64,000 nt of DNA. Source: Mycolicibacterium duvalii. Lineage in GTDB: Bacteria > Actinomycetota > Actinomycetes > Mycobacteriales > Mycobacteriaceae. Under the pieces are notes generated by a model. It was not told the DNA's origin. It made no database searches and saw only the letters and a program-made list of their open reading frames with translations. Every line of letters begins with the position of its first letter. Position 1 is the first letter of the stretch. Location of the stretch: contig NZ_AP022563.1 in assembly GCF_010726645.1 (NCBI RefSeq), positions 1,302,001 to 1,366,000 on the forward strand, given 5' to 3'. This document shows positions 29,189-39,878 of the stretch, in pieces. The translations under genes were made by a program, and so were the position numbers.

Positions 29189-29836
29189 ATGGCCACAGCG
29201 ACGCACCGGCAGACCGTCGAGCGGCTGCTCGACCGGGCGGGGACCACTTACGCCGAGGAGGCCGGCATCCGGCTGCGCGACAAGCCCATGCCGCTGTTCC
29301 AGCTCGTCATCCTGTGCATGCTGGCCAGCAAGCCGATCGACGCGGCCATCGCGACGCGCGCGGGCCGCGAGATGTTCCGCGCGGGTTTGCGCACGGCGCA
29401 CACGGTGCGCGACGCCGACCGGGCCGCACTGATCGCCGCCTTCGGCCGCGCGCACTACGTCCGCTACGACGAGAGCTCGGCGACCAGGGCCGTCGACATC
29501 GCCGCAGCGGTGTGTGACGAGTACTCCGGTGACCTGCGGCGCCTGGCCGTCGCCGGGGAACGTGACGTCTCGCAGACCAGGAAGCTGCTCCAGCAGTTCA
29601 AGGGCATCGGGCAGACGGGCGCCGACATCTTTCTGCGCGAGGTCCAGGACACCTGGACCTGGGTGCGGCCGTACTTCGACGAGCGGGCCACCGCGGCGGC
29701 CGCCGATCTCGGGCTGCCCGGCGATCCGGGCAAGCTGGCCGCGCTGGCGCCCCGGCGGGCGGCCAACCTGGCGGCCGCACTGGTCCGGGTCTCCCTGGAC
29801 GACGAGCTCGGCCAGAGCGTGCGCGCACACACGTGA
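29189..29836 (+). CDS. HhH-GPD/endonuclease III-like protein without Fe-S cluster
   Basis: 215-residue helical protein related to endonuclease III-type DNA glycosylases. The helix-hairpin-helix is recognisable as LLQQFKGIGQTGADIFLREVQ, and the early helices (LFQLVILCMLASKPIDAAIATRA) match the six-helix barrel. The C-terminal Cys cluster for a 4Fe-4S centre is absent and the catalytic Lys of bifunctional enzymes is not evident, so it may be a monofunctional glycosylase or have lost activity. Start ATG 29189 (a GTG two codons earlier is possible). It follows lon on the same strand after 59 bases. Confidence 0.75.
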   Translation: MATATHRQTVERLLDRAGTTYAEEAGIRLRDKPMPLFQLVILCMLASKPIDAAIATRAGREMFRAGLRTAHTVRDADRAALIAAFGRAHYVRYDESSATRAVDIAAAVCDEYSGDLRRLAVAGERDVSQTRKLLQQFKGIGQTGADIFLREVQDTWTWVRPYFDERATAAAADLGLPGDPGKLAALAPRRAANLAAALVRVSLDDELGQSVRAHT

Positions 29837-29861
29837 CCGGGCATGGCAGGCTGGACCCGAC

Positions 29862-30464
29862 ATGCATGCCCTCAGCTTCGCCGTTCTCCCGGTGCTCGCC
29901 GTCGCCGCGGTCGCCTGCACGGGCCCGACGGTGATCACCACCGACGACGCGACCTACACCCCGGCCCCGTCGTCGGCCCCGGCGCCGACCACCACCGTCG
30001 CCAGCAACGCGCATCTGGCCAACGCCTTCGACTTCGCCGCCGAGGTCGACGGGGACACCGCCTACTACTTCACCTCACCGAGTCGTCGGTGGGAATGCGC
30101 GATCGTGCCGCGCGTGCGCGCGGGCTGCCAGAACGCGCAGAGCAGCACCCTCGGCGTCACCGGCGCGCCCCCGGCGGTTCCCGGGCCGGACGGCACGTCC
30201 GGTGCGCCGAACGCGGTCGTCGTCGACCGGACCGCCCCACCGCGGTTCGCCCGGCTCGACACCCCGGCGTTCGGTCTCGGCGAGGACGGTCAAGAGGCGG
30301 CCGTGCTGCCGTTCAACCGGATCCTGGCCGTCGCCGGGTTCCGCTGCAATGTGCAAGAGGCGGTGGGGATCTCATGTCTGTCCGAGTCCAGCGGCAACGG
30401 TTTCACGTTCTCGGCCGATGAGTACCGCCCGCACTACGTCGACGTCCCCGCCGACGCACCCTGA
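29862..30464 (+). CDS. conserved lipoprotein
   Basis: 200-residue exported protein. Its signal peptide ends in a lipobox (PVLAVAAVAC, Cys19), so it should be lipid-anchored to the outer face of the plasma membrane. A Pro/Thr/Ala-rich linker of about 30 residues follows (PAPSSAPAPTTTVAS), then a domain with four further cysteines (WECAIV, AGCQNA, FRCNVQ, ISCLSE) that may pair. Mycobacterial envelope lipoproteins of this type generally lack known function. It lies between the HhH protein and mdh on the same strand. Confidence 0.78.
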   Translation: MHALSFAVLPVLAVAAVACTGPTVITTDDATYTPAPSSAPAPTTTVASNAHLANAFDFAAEVDGDTAYYFTSPSRRWECAIVPRVRAGCQNAQSSTLGVTGAPPAVPGPDGTSGAPNAVVVDRTAPPRFARLDTPAFGLGEDGQEAAVLPFNRILAVAGFRCNVQEAVGISCLSESSGNGFTFSADEYRPHYVDVPADAP

Positions 30465-30479
30465 CTAGGGTTGAGCCCC

Positions 30480-31481
<1,002 letters not shown>

Positions 31482-31483
31482 CG

Positions 31484-32959
31484 CTACTGCAGGGACGCCG
31501 TGCCGTCGGCGTGCACCCGCACCGATGCGCCTGCGATGTCCTCGCTGACCGTCACCGCGGCTTGGTCACGATCGGCGATCACCGCGAGCGCCCGGGCGTC
31601 CTCGGCGGTCCGGACGGCCAGGAACGCCTTCTCCGGTACCCCGTCCCGGTCCACCGGCGTGGTCCACGACTCCACGGTGCCCACGCCGCTCCACTCCACC
31701 AGCGCAGTGCGGCTCGGCTCCCGGTCCACGTCGGATTGCACGTCGGCCCAACGGAACTCGTGAGACGGCGGCTCGGTGCCGTACACGCCGAAGCTGTGCT
31801 TGGTCAGATAACCGCCGTTGGCGGTGATCAGTCCGCGCCGGCCCGGCTGGGCGGCCAGCTGCTCGGCCATCGTCGCGATCGAGTGGGTGACGTAGTTGTT
31901 CCACGGCCCGCCGGCGAACGTCAGACCGCCGGTCACCGTCAGCGGGCGGTCGGGATCACCCACCGGCAGGCCCAGTTCGGTCGCGGCGACCTGCACGGCC
32001 GACGGGAAGCACGAGTAGACGTCGATCAGGTCCATGTCCTCAACACTGGCCCCGGCCAGTTGCAGCGCACGCTGCCCGGCGATGCGGATCGCCGGTGAGC
32101 GGTGGAACTCAGCGCGCTCGCCGATCGCGTAGGTGTCGTGCGAGTCCGCCCCCGAGTGCGGGAAAATCCAACGCTCCGAGGGGATTTGCAGTTCCTTGGC
32201 CTTCTCGGCCGAGGCCAGGATCAGCACTGCACCCTGGTCGACCATGTTGTTCGAGTTCATCAGCTTGGTGTAGGGCCAGCTGATCATCCGGTTGCTCGGG
32301 GACGGCTGGTAGATCTGCTCCGCGGTCAGGGCCTCCCGGTTCCACGCGTGCGGGTTGGCCGCGGCGACCGACGAGAACTGCGCCCACAATTCGCCGATCC
32401 GGCGCCGGTGCGCCTCGACCGTCTCACCCGCCGCGATCCGCACCGCCTGCTCGAACATCGGGTACACGAACGCCGGCCGGTCCAGCTGGATCCGCTCATC
32501 CGACGGTGCGGCCATCGGCACGCTCTCGTCGGCTCCCGGGGGCATCGGCACCGACTCGTCCTGCCTGGTCCAGTCCGGCTTCTGGCCGGCGGCACGCAGC
32601 TTACTGCGGGCGCGCCACGTCTCCGCTCCGGCGATGAGCACTACATCGGCGCTGCCCTGCTGGATGTCCAGGCAGGCCAGGTTGACCAGGGTCTGCGGCA
32701 CGTTGCCGCCGATGCCGGTGTACCGCGTGGCTGCCTTGTCGGCGCCGATGCGTTGTGCCAGAAGCAATCCCGGATCCCGGTATCGCCAGGACAACAGGTT
32801 GACCACCCGCACCGAGTCGACGGACTCGAGCACGCGGGCGTCGGCGGCCTCGCGCGCCGCCGCCGCCATCAGATCGACGGGCTCGATCGCCGGATTCTCG
32901 TCGCGCTGGTTGACCTGGCCATAACCGACGAGCACCGGTGTCCTGGGAGCGAGGGGCAT
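31484..32959 (-). CDS. thiolase-superfamily protein (acetyl-CoA acetyltransferase-like)
   Basis: 491-residue protein with the double thiolase fold: N-terminal TPVLVGYGQVNQRD, the SADVVLIAGAETWRARSKLR block where thiolases carry the region after the nucleophile, and the C-terminal DLIDVYSCFPSAVQVAA and GGLTFAGGPWNNYVTHSIA. The usual N-terminal nucleophile Cys is not obvious at the expected place, as in SCP2-type thiolases and non-catalytic homologues, so activity is uncertain. It matches remembered M. tuberculosis Rv1867 in length and context. Start ATG at 32959. The same frame stays open far upstream, but that stretch is antisense to phosphoketolase and is not coding. Likely lipid or sterol metabolism. 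Confidence 0.85.
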   Translation of the reverse strand: MPLAPRTPVLVGYGQVNQRDENPAIEPVDLMAAAAREAADARVLESVDSVRVVNLLSWRYRDPGLLLAQRIGADKAATRYTGIGGNVPQTLVNLACLDIQQGSADVVLIAGAETWRARSKLRAAGQKPDWTRQDESVPMPPGADESVPMAAPSDERIQLDRPAFVYPMFEQAVRIAAGETVEAHRRRIGELWAQFSSVAAANPHAWNREALTAEQIYQPSPSNRMISWPYTKLMNSNNMVDQGAVLILASAEKAKELQIPSERWIFPHSGADSHDTYAIGERAEFHRSPAIRIAGQRALQLAGASVEDMDLIDVYSCFPSAVQVAATELGLPVGDPDRPLTVTGGLTFAGGPWNNYVTHSIATMAEQLAAQPGRRGLITANGGYLTKHSFGVYGTEPPSHEFRWADVQSDVDREPSRTALVEWSGVGTVESWTTPVDRDGVPEKAFLAVRTAEDARALAVIADRDQAAVTVSEDIAGASVRVHADGTASLQ

Positions 32960-33049
32960 GACTGCACACCCTAACGGCAGCCCGGAGATTAACCAGAACG
33001 CCATCGGGTATGGGTTCCCACGCAGCCCGCAGCAGACTTGGATGGAGCG

Positions 33050-35527
33050 ATGACCCAGCACGGCCCCGCCTGGACGACCGTCGACCGCGGCCCGGTGGCC
33101 GACTCCGAAATCGAACGGATCGACCGCTGGTGGCGAGCCGCGAACTACCTGTCGGTGGGACAGATCTACCTGTTGGACAATCCGCTGCTGCGCCGGCCGT
33201 TGTCGCGCGAGGACGTCAAACCGCGCCTTCTCGGCCACTGGGGCACCACACCTGGGCTGAACTTCCTCTACGCCCACCTCAACCGGGTGATCAAGGAGCG
33301 TCGCCAGTCGACGGTCTATATCACCGGCCCGGGCCACGGCGGGCCCGGCCTGGTGGCGAGCGCCTACCTCGACGGCACCTACACCGAGACCTACCCCGAC
33401 ATCACCGCGGACGACGAAGGGTTGCGACGGCTGTTCCGGCAGTTCTCTTTTCCCGGTGGGATCCCGTCCCACGTCGCTCCCGAGACGCCGGGATCCATCC
33501 ACGAGGGCGGCGAACTGGGCTACGCGCTGTCGCACGCCTACGGTGCCGCGTTCGACAACCCCGACCTGCTGGTGGCCGCCGTGGTCGGCGACGGAGAGGC
33601 CGAGACCGGCCCGTTGGCGACCAGCTGGCATTCCAACAAGCTGGCCAACCCGGTCCACGACGGGGTCGTGCTGCCGATCCTGCATCTCAACGGGTACAAG
33701 ATCGCCAACCCGACGCTGCTGGCCCGCATCCCCGAAGAGGAGCTGCGCAGCCTGCTGGTCGGCTACGGGCACACACCCTTCTTCTTCGAGGTCCCCGACG
33801 GCGCGTCGGCGCACGACCACATCGATGCACACCGCCGTTTCGCCGAGCTTCTCGATGACGTGCTCGACGAGATCGCGACCATCAAGGCCGCTGCCGCCCG
33901 AGGCGACGACTCCCGACCGGCGTGGCCGATGATCGTCTTCCGCACACCCAAGGGCTGGACCGGGCCCGACTACATCGACGGCAAGAAGACCACCGGATCC
34001 TGGCGCGCGCACCAGGTCCCGCTGTCGAGCGCCCGCGACACCGCCGAGCACCTGCAGGTGCTCGGCGACTGGTTGGCCTCCTACCGCCCCGACGAGCTGT
34101 TCGACTCCACCGGCAAGCTCGCCGCCGACATCGCCGAGCTCGCGCCGCCGGGACCGCTGCGGATGAGCGCCAACCCGCACACCAACGGCGGGCTGTTGCT
34201 GAAGGACCTGCGGTTGCCCGACTTCCGTGACTTCGCCGTCGACGTGCCCGCGCCGGGCGCGACGGTGGCCGAGGCCACCCGGGTGCTGGGGCAGTGGCTG
34301 ACCGAGGTGATCCGGCTCAATCCGGACAACTTCCGCATCTTCGGTCCGGACGAGACCGCGTCGAATCGGCTGCAGGCCGTCTACGACGCCACCGACAAAC
34401 AGTGGAACGCCGAACTGTACGGCGCCGAGGTCGACGAACATCTCGGCCGGGTCGGCCGGGTCGTCGAGATGCTCTCCGAGCACCAGTGCCAGGGTTGGTT
34501 GGAGGGCTACCTGCTGACGGGCCGGCACGGCCTGTTCAACTGCTACGAGGCGTTCATCCACATCGTCGACTCGATGCTCAACCAGCACGCCAAATGGTTG
34601 AAGGTGACCAACGACATCCCGTGGCGCCGGCCCATCGCGAGCCTGAATTACCTGCTGTCCAGCCATGTCTGGCGCCAGGATCACAACGGGTTCTCCCACC
34701 AGGATCCCGGCTTCATCGACCACGTGGTCAACAAGAGCGCCGACGTGGTGCGGGTGTACCTGCCGCCGGATGCCAACACGCTGCTGTCCACCTACGACCA
34801 CTGCCTGCGGTCGCGGCAGTACGTCAACGTCGTGGTCTCGGGCAAGCAGCCCTCCCCCAACTTCCTGACCATGGAGCAGGCGATCGCCCACTGCACGCGC
34901 GGCATCGGCATCTGGGAGTGGGCGGGCAGCGAAGTCGTCGGGACCGAGCCCGACGTCGTGCTGGCCTCCGCGGGTGACATCCCCACCCTGGAGGCGCTCG
35001 CCGCCGCCGACATCCTGCGGCAGCACCTGCCGGATCTGAAGGTGCGCTTCGTCAACGTCGTCGACCTGATGCGGCTGCAGGACGACAGCGAGCATCCGCA
35101 CGGCCTGCCGGCCCGCGACTTCGACATGATCTTCACCACCGACAAGCCGATCATCTTCGCCTACCACGGCTACCCGTGGCTGATCCACCGGCTGGCCTAC
35201 CGGCGCACCGGCCACCCGAACCTGCACGTGCGTGGCTACAAGGAGGAGGGCACCACCACCACGCCGTTCGACATGTTGATGCTCAACGACCTCGACCGGT
35301 ATCACCTGGTGATGGACGTCGTGGACCGGGTGCCGAGCCTGGGTTCCCGATGCGCGACCCTGCGCCAGCAGATGTCGGACAAACGCATCGCCGCACGCGA
35401 CTACACCCGGGCCCACGGCGAGGACATCCCGGAGGTCAAGGACTGGGTCTGGCCGGCGGCGCGCGAGTCCGGATTCGGCACCGCGGCGGCCGGCGCGGCC
35501 GGCGATACCGGCGGGGACAACGAATGA
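33050..35527 (+). CDS. xfp: xylulose-5-phosphate/fructose-6-phosphate phosphoketolase
   Basis: 825-residue thiamine-diphosphate enzyme that splits xylulose 5-phosphate or fructose 6-phosphate with phosphate, giving acetyl phosphate and an aldose phosphate. Family landmarks: [38 protein letters not shown], the ThDP/metal motif [20 protein letters not shown], and C-terminal [18 protein letters not shown]. Full family length. A GGAGCG ribosome site lies before the ATG. It is divergent from the thiolase-like gene with 90 bases between. An acetate kinase or phosphotransacetylase is not in the window. Confidence 0.97.
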   Translation: MTQHGPAWTTVDRGPVADSEIERIDRWWRAANYLSVGQIYLLDNPLLRRPLSREDVKPRLLGHWGTTPGLNFLYAHLNRVIKERRQSTVYITGPGHGGPGLVASAYLDGTYTETYPDITADDEGLRRLFRQFSFPGGIPSHVAPETPGSIHEGGELGYALSHAYGAAFDNPDLLVAAVVGDGEAETGPLATSWHSNKLANPVHDGVVLPILHLNGYKIANPTLLARIPEEELRSLLVGYGHTPFFFEVPDGASAHDHIDAHRRFAELLDDVLDEIATIKAAAARGDDSRPAWPMIVFRTPKGWTGPDYIDGKKTTGSWRAHQVPLSSARDTAEHLQVLGDWLASYRPDELFDSTGKLAADIAELAPPGPLRMSANPHTNGGLLLKDLRLPDFRDFAVDVPAPGATVAEATRVLGQWLTEVIRLNPDNFRIFGPDETASNRLQAVYDATDKQWNAELYGAEVDEHLGRVGRVVEMLSEHQCQGWLEGYLLTGRHGLFNCYEAFIHIVDSMLNQHAKWLKVTNDIPWRRPIASLNYLLSSHVWRQDHNGFSHQDPGFIDHVVNKSADVVRVYLPPDANTLLSTYDHCLRSRQYVNVVVSGKQPSPNFLTMEQAIAHCTRGIGIWEWAGSEVVGTEPDVVLASAGDIPTLEALAAADILRQHLPDLKVRFVNVVDLMRLQDDSEHPHGLPARDFDMIFTTDKPIIFAYHGYPWLIHRLAYRRTGHPNLHVRGYKEEGTTTTPFDMLMLNDLDRYHLVMDVVDRVPSLGSRCATLRQQMSDKRIAARDYTRAHGEDIPEVKDWVWPAARESGFGTAAAGAAGDTGGDNE

Positions 35528-35547
35528 ACCGGTAATCTGACACGGTT

Positions 35548-36315
35548 ATGTCTGACGTCTCCGTGGCCGCCGCGCCCGTCGAGCCCCATCCGCTGGTCGC
35601 CCAGCTCTCGGCGCTGCACCATTTCCGGATCTACGTCGACATCGCCGTGGTGGTCGTCGTGCTGGCCGTGACCAACCTGGTGGCGCACTTCACCACGCCG
35701 TGGGCCAACGTCGCCGTGGTGCCGGCCGCCGCGATCGGGCTGGTCCTGCTCGTGCGGTCGCGCGGGCTGGGCTGGGCGGATCTGGGTCTGGGCCGCGAGC
35801 ACTGGAAATCGGGCGCCGGATACGCCGCGGGGGCGGTGCTCCTGGTCGGCGGCGTGATCGCCGTCGGGGTGCTGCTGCCGTGGACGCGCCCGATGTTCCT
35901 CAACAACAACTACGCGACGCTGTCGGGGGCCTTGATCGCGTCGATGGTCATCATCCCGCTGCAGACCGTGATACCCGAGGAGCTGGCCTTCCGCGGGGTC
36001 CTGCACGGCGCGCTGCACCGGGCGTGGGGTTTCCGCGGTGTCGCCGCGGGCGGGTCGCTGCTGTTCGGGCTCTGGCACATCGCCACGTCGATGGGGCTCA
36101 CCGCCAGCAACGTCGGCTTCACCAAGATCTTCGGCGGCGGGGTGTTCGGCATGGTCATCGGGGTGATCGGCGCCGTGCTGGCCACCGCGGCCGCCGGCTT
36201 CGTGTTCACCTGGCTGCGCAACCGCAGCGGCAGTCTGATCGCACCGATCGCGCTGCACTGGTCGCTCAACGGGATGGGCGCACTGGCCGCGGCCATGGTG
36301 TGGCACCTGAGCTGA
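35548..36315 (+). CDS. CPBP-family intramembrane metalloprotease (ABI-type)
   Basis: 255-residue membrane protein with about seven helices. CPBP motifs: motif 1 IPEELAFRG (EExxxR), motif 2 LFGLWHI with His, and motif 3 ALHWSLN with His, which together bind zinc in Rce1-like proteases. It may process lipidated or membrane-spanning substrates. Remembered Rv1863c has similar size and the same neighbour (adhA). Start ATG 20 bases after the phosphoketolase stop, so co-transcription is possible. Converges with adhA. Confidence 0.87.
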   Translation: MSDVSVAAAPVEPHPLVAQLSALHHFRIYVDIAVVVVVLAVTNLVAHFTTPWANVAVVPAAAIGLVLLVRSRGLGWADLGLGREHWKSGAGYAAGAVLLVGGVIAVGVLLPWTRPMFLNNNYATLSGALIASMVIIPLQTVIPEELAFRGVLHGALHRAWGFRGVAAGGSLLFGLWHIATSMGLTASNVGFTKIFGGGVFGMVIGVIGAVLATAAAGFVFTWLRNRSGSLIAPIALHWSLNGMGALAAAMVWHLS

Positions 36316-36321
36316 CGCGGG

Positions 36322-37338
36322 TCAGACCGTCAGGACCGCCGCCCCGGCGACCCGCCCCGCGCTGAGATCGGAGAGCGCCTCGTCCGCGCGGTCCAGCGGG
36401 TAGTGCGGGTGGGTGACCTGCAGGCGGTGCCGGGCGGCGAAGTCGAGGAACGCGCGGGCATCGGCGCGGGTGTTGGACGTGACCGAGCGCAGCTGCCGCT
36501 CCTGAAACAGATGGCGCTGATAGTTCAGGGTCGGGATGTCGCTGAGATGGATGCCGGCCACGGCCAGCGTTCCGCCGCGATCGAGCGCCTCGAGCGCCGG
36601 TGGCACCAGGTCGCCGACCGGCGCGAACAGGATTGCCGCGTCGAGTTCCACCGGTGGCCGCTCGTAGGCGCCCTGCGCGGACGCGGCGCCCAAGGCCAGT
36701 GCCAGGTCGCGAGCATGCTGCTCCCGGGTCATCACGTGCACCTCGGCGCCCTGCGCGAGCGCCACCTGCGCGGTCAGGTGCGCGCTGCCGCCGAAGCCGT
36801 AGAGTCCGAGCCGACCGCCGGGGGGCAGGTCGGCGCGCAGCAGCGCGCGGTAGCCGATGATGCCGGCACAGAGCAGCGGCGCCAGTTCTGCGTCCGAATA
36901 TCCGGCCGGCAGCGGCAGCGCGAACGCCGCCGGTACGGTGGCGAACTCGGCGTACCCGCCGTCGGCGTCCCAACCGGTGTACTGCGAGCGCGGGCAGAGG
37001 TTCTCCGCACCCCGGGTGCAGTAGCGGCATTCTCCGCAGGTGTGGCGCAGCCACGCGATGCCGACGCGGTCGCCGACGGCGAAGAGCGGCGCAGCAGCGG
37101 CGCCGACGGCCACCACCTGGCCCACCACTTCGTGGCCGGGGATGACGTCCGGCCGGTGCACCGCGAGGTCGCCCTCGGCGACGTGCAGATCGGTCCGGCA
37201 GACCCCGCACGCGCGGACGGCGACCAGCAGGTCGTCATCACCGGGTTCGGGCACCGGCACGATGGCGCGGCGCAGCGGAGCGGTCGACATCGGACCCGGC
37301 CGCACCACCTGCCAGGCGCGCATCTGCGACGGCGTCAC
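36322..37338 (-). CDS. adhA: zinc-containing alcohol dehydrogenase
   Basis: 338-residue medium-chain alcohol dehydrogenase. Catalytic zinc ligands: Cys in [11 protein letters not shown], His in GHEVVGQV and a downstream Cys (PLLCAGI). Structural zinc: the four-Cys lobe [20 protein letters not shown](P) binding: [12 protein letters not shown]. It oxidises an alcohol or reduces an aldehyde; the actual substrate is unknown. Matches remembered AdhA (Rv1862). The GTG at 37338 is the first start; an ATG five codons later is also possible. Upstream gene encodes the GlsB-type membrane protein. Confidence 0.93.
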   Translation of the reverse strand: MTPSQMRAWQVVRPGPMSTAPLRRAIVPVPEPGDDDLLVAVRACGVCRTDLHVAEGDLAVHRPDVIPGHEVVGQVVAVGAAAAPLFAVGDRVGIAWLRHTCGECRYCTRGAENLCPRSQYTGWDADGGYAEFATVPAAFALPLPAGYSDAELAPLLCAGIIGYRALLRADLPPGGRLGLYGFGGSAHLTAQVALAQGAEVHVMTREQHARDLALALGAASAQGAYERPPVELDAAILFAPVGDLVPPALEALDRGGTLAVAGIHLSDIPTLNYQRHLFQERQLRSVTSNTRADARAFLDFAARHRLQVTHPHYPLDRADEALSDLSAGRVAGAAVLTV

Positions 37339-37369
37339 GGGCCCGGCCCGGCCGGTCGAGTCCGGCGTG

Positions 37370-37672
37370 TCAGACCTTGCGCTTCTGCACCAACCCGACC
37401 AGCCACAGCAGGATCACCGAGCCCAAAATCGCGGTGAACAGCGTGAACCACCAGCCGCCGCCGGCCGTGTCGAGGAAGAAGCTGAGCAGGAAGCCGCCGA
37501 TCAGCGACCCGACGATGCCGATGACGATGTTCATCAGGATGCCCGATCCCGAGCCCTTGACGATCTTTCCGGCGATCCACCCGGCGATGGCGCCGATGAT
37601 GATGTAGCCGATCCAGCCCACGCTGGTCAGGGTCGTCGAGCGGGCCAGGATCTCGCTGGCGAGTAGTTCCAT
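37370..37672 (-). CDS. GlsB/YeaQ/YmgE-type (transglycosylase-associated) small membrane protein
   Basis: 100-residue protein with three hydrophobic helices. The glycine-rich [20 protein letters not shown] and [18 protein letters not shown] blocks are characteristic of the GlsB/YeaQ/YmgE family, associated with envelope and acid stress. Ends in a basic QKRKV tail. A strong AAGGAGG site lies seven bases before the ATG. Corresponds by position and size to Rv1861. No enzymatic role is implied despite the old family name. Confidence 0.9.
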   Translation of the reverse strand: MELLASEILARSTTLTSVGWIGYIIIGAIAGWIAGKIVKGSGSGILMNIVIGIVGSLIGGFLLSFFLDTAGGGWWFTLFTAILGSVILLWLVGLVQKRKV

Positions 37673-37783
37673 CAGGACCTCCTTGGTGCCGACCGGGTCC
37701 GGACGGACGCCGCCGGACCGTACCCCCAGATATACCTGCTGCGGGTAACGGTCCGGCTATGCGAACGGAAACGGTTTGGTCCG

Positions 37784-38854
37784 TCAGGCCGGAGGCATCA
37801 TGCCCGGGGCGGTGTTCGGATCGACCGGGACCGGAACCCCGACCGCGGGCCGCGGAGCGGGCGCGTTCGGATCCGGCGGCGGCGCGTTCGGATCGGCCGG
37901 CGGCACCGGGGCGTTCGGATCAGCCGGGGGCGGAGGCGGCGGAGGCGACCAGGGCCGGATCGAGTTGGCCAGCGTCACCGCGGCGTCCTGCGGGACCGGG
38001 TTCTGCGCGGTGCCGAGCCACACCACGAACCACCGCTCGGGTGCGCGCTGCCCGCGCGGCGTCCCGGGCGCGGTGGGCTCGCCGACCACACCGGCCCAGA
38101 TCTGCCCGTCCGGCTTGTTGGTGTCGGTGAACTTCACCTCGTAGTAGGACGCGACGCCGTCCAGGCCGGCCGCGTCGAGCGGGATGGTCTGCTGGTTGAC
38201 GCGGGTCCCGGGGAACGGCATGAAGAACTCGCCCATGTCCGAGGCCAGTCGCTGCGCGGCTTTGGTGTTGTCGGTCTCGGCGCCGGCGAACAGCTTCAGG
38301 TCCAGGCGGCCCAGCAGCACGCTGGTGTCGTTGGGCGGCTGCGCGTCCGGCGGTGCGCCTGCGGGCGGCAGCTTCGTCAGCAGCGCCTGCCCGTAGGACA
38401 GCTGTGTCGCGTCGGCGACCTTCCAGCCCGCCGGGACGACGTAGCTGAACCCGCCGGCGGCGTTGTTGACCCGGCCCGGCTCCGGCGCCGGCTCGGCCGG
38501 GGCGTTCGGGTCAGCCGGGGCGTTGGGGTCTGCCGGTGGCGGTGGTGGCGGTACCGGCGCGTTGGGATCGGCAGGTGGCGGACCCGGAGGTGCCCCGGGC
38601 GGGGGCGGTGCGTTCGGGTCGGCGGGCGCCGGGGGCGGTGCGTTCGGGTCGGCGGGAGGCGGAGGCGGCGGAGCCGGTGCGGCCGGCGGCGGCGCGCCTT
38701 CGACGGCCGTCGGGGCCGGCGGGGGTTCCGGCGGCGGGGCCGGTTGTGCGTGAGCGACGGAGGGCAATGTCAGCGCTGCCATTGTCGCGCCGGTCAGCGC
38801 TGCCAGCGACAACGACTTCGACAGTCTGCTACGGCGAGGGTCCACCTGATCCAT
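37784..38854 (-). CDS. apa: alanine/proline-rich secreted protein Apa (fibronectin attachment protein)
   Basis: 356-residue secreted protein. The Sec signal peptide ends near [12 protein letters not shown]. The mature protein has an N-terminal Pro/Ala region, a globular middle domain ([16 protein letters not shown] ... [52 protein letters not shown]) and a Pro-rich tail. At least eight DPNAP motifs are split between the two Pro-rich arms, more than I recall in M. tuberculosis Apa (Rv1860/ModD). In M. tuberculosis the arms are O-mannosylated and the protein binds fibronectin. By synteny the molybdate transporter genes modABC would be expected next, but they are absent here. Confidence 0.95.
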   Translation of the reverse strand: MDQVDPRRSRLSKSLSLAALTGATMAALTLPSVAHAQPAPPPEPPPAPTAVEGAPPPAAPAPPPPPPADPNAPPPAPADPNAPPPPGAPPGPPPADPNAPVPPPPPPADPNAPADPNAPAEPAPEPGRVNNAAGGFSYVVPAGWKVADATQLSYGQALLTKLPPAGAPPDAQPPNDTSVLLGRLDLKLFAGAETDNTKAAQRLASDMGEFFMPFPGTRVNQQTIPLDAAGLDGVASYYEVKFTDTNKPDGQIWAGVVGEPTAPGTPRGQRAPERWFVVWLGTAQNPVPQDAAVTLANSIRPWSPPPPPPPADPNAPVPPADPNAPPPDPNAPAPRPAVGVPVPVDPNTAPGMMPPA

Positions 38855-39164
38855 GGCACAGAAACTACCGTGTTACAGCCGTGACGCAAGTGTGAACTGC
38901 TGTGAATGTGCCAAATTGTTACATTGCGGTGGGCTAGATCAGTGCAGATCAACATCAGTTATATAATTTGCTGCAGCACAAGCACCCCCGCGCCGGTTTC
39001 GGGGGTGGCGACGCCCACGGCGCGACGCCCTCTGCACAGCACATCGTCTGCGGCCGCACGCGCGTTACCCCGCCCGGCGCGTCGATTTCGGGGCGTAGCT
39101 ACCCTCCAGTAACATTGTGCCCACTCGCTGGAGTGCAGCGTCGAACACGACAGGAGGGTCGACG
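38855..39164. other. intergenic region between apa and the SDR gene
   Basis: 310 bases without a convincing gene. It holds the promoters of two divergent genes; an unusually AT-rich patch (cagttatataatttg, 38956-38970) could be a promoter -10 region. A hairpin with 7-bp arms (acccccg at 38984-38990, cggggg plus t at 39000-39006) lies between. No tRNA or repeat was seen. Confidence 0.5.
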
Positions 39165-39836
39165 ATGGATGTGTTGATCACCGGAAGCGACACCGACCTG
39201 GGTCGCATCATCGCGGAAGGTTTCTGCGACGCCGGCCACCACGTGATCCTCGCGGGTCGGCGGCCCGACGAACTGGAAGTGGCGGCCAAGGAACTCGACG
39301 TCGACGCGATCGCGTTCGACAACACCGACCCCGCCTCGATCGCCGATGCGGCCCCGCGGTTCCCGTCGCACCTCGACACCGTGGTCAACGTGCCGAGCCC
39401 CGTTTGGGCCCCCGGTGATCCGCGCACCTACACCCTGGCCGATCACGCCGCCGAATGGCGCGGCCTGTTCGACACCAGCCTGGTGTCCGCAGTGCTGACC
39501 GTGCAGATGCTCGGCGACCAGATGCGTTCGGGCGGATCCATCGTCACGGTGATCCCCGATCCCCCGCACGACGGTGGCGCCGGTGCGGCGGTGAAAGCCG
39601 CGATCGCCGAGTGGACCGCAGGTCAGGCCAACCTCTTCGGGGTACGCGGCATCAACGTCAACGCGGTCGCGGCGGGCCGCGGCGCCGAGCCCGGCTACGA
39701 CGGCTTGGCCGCCACCGCCCCGACCGTGAGCGCCGAGATCGCCCGGCTCTCGCTGTTCCTGACCACGCCGGCCGCCCGGCACATCACCGGTCAGACTTTG
39801 CATGTCACCCATGGAGCGCTGGCGAACTTCGGCTGA
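39165..39836 (+). CDS. atypical short-chain dehydrogenase/reductase
   Basis: 223-residue Rossmann protein. The N terminus VLITGSDTDLGRIIAEGF gives the glycine-rich nucleotide loop, followed by HHVILAGRRPDEL. The catalytic YxxxK is not present: where the Tyr should be, four residues before the Lys in GAGAAVKAAIAEW, there is a small residue, so classical SDR chemistry is doubtful. It resembles remembered Rv1856c in size and position. The ATG has AGGAGGG upstream. The LLM oxidoreductase gene follows after 42 bases. Confidence 0.82.
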   Translation: MDVLITGSDTDLGRIIAEGFCDAGHHVILAGRRPDELEVAAKELDVDAIAFDNTDPASIADAAPRFPSHLDTVVNVPSPVWAPGDPRTYTLADHAAEWRGLFDTSLVSAVLTVQMLGDQMRSGGSIVTVIPDPPHDGGAGAAVKAAIAEWTAGQANLFGVRGINVNAVAAGRGAEPGYDGLAATAPTVSAEIARLSLFLTTPAARHITGQTLHVTHGALANFG

Positions 39837-39878
39837 CGTCCGGGGTCCGGACGCGGCCGCGGGGCTAGGCTCGCACAA

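Noticed and set aside
32960..35416. Very long minus-strand open frame continuous with the thiolase-like gene (over 1,300 codons in total)
   Set aside because: It is antisense to phosphoketolase, whose motifs are complete; the extra part is low-complexity Val/Gly/Arg-rich translation typical of GC-rich shadow frames.
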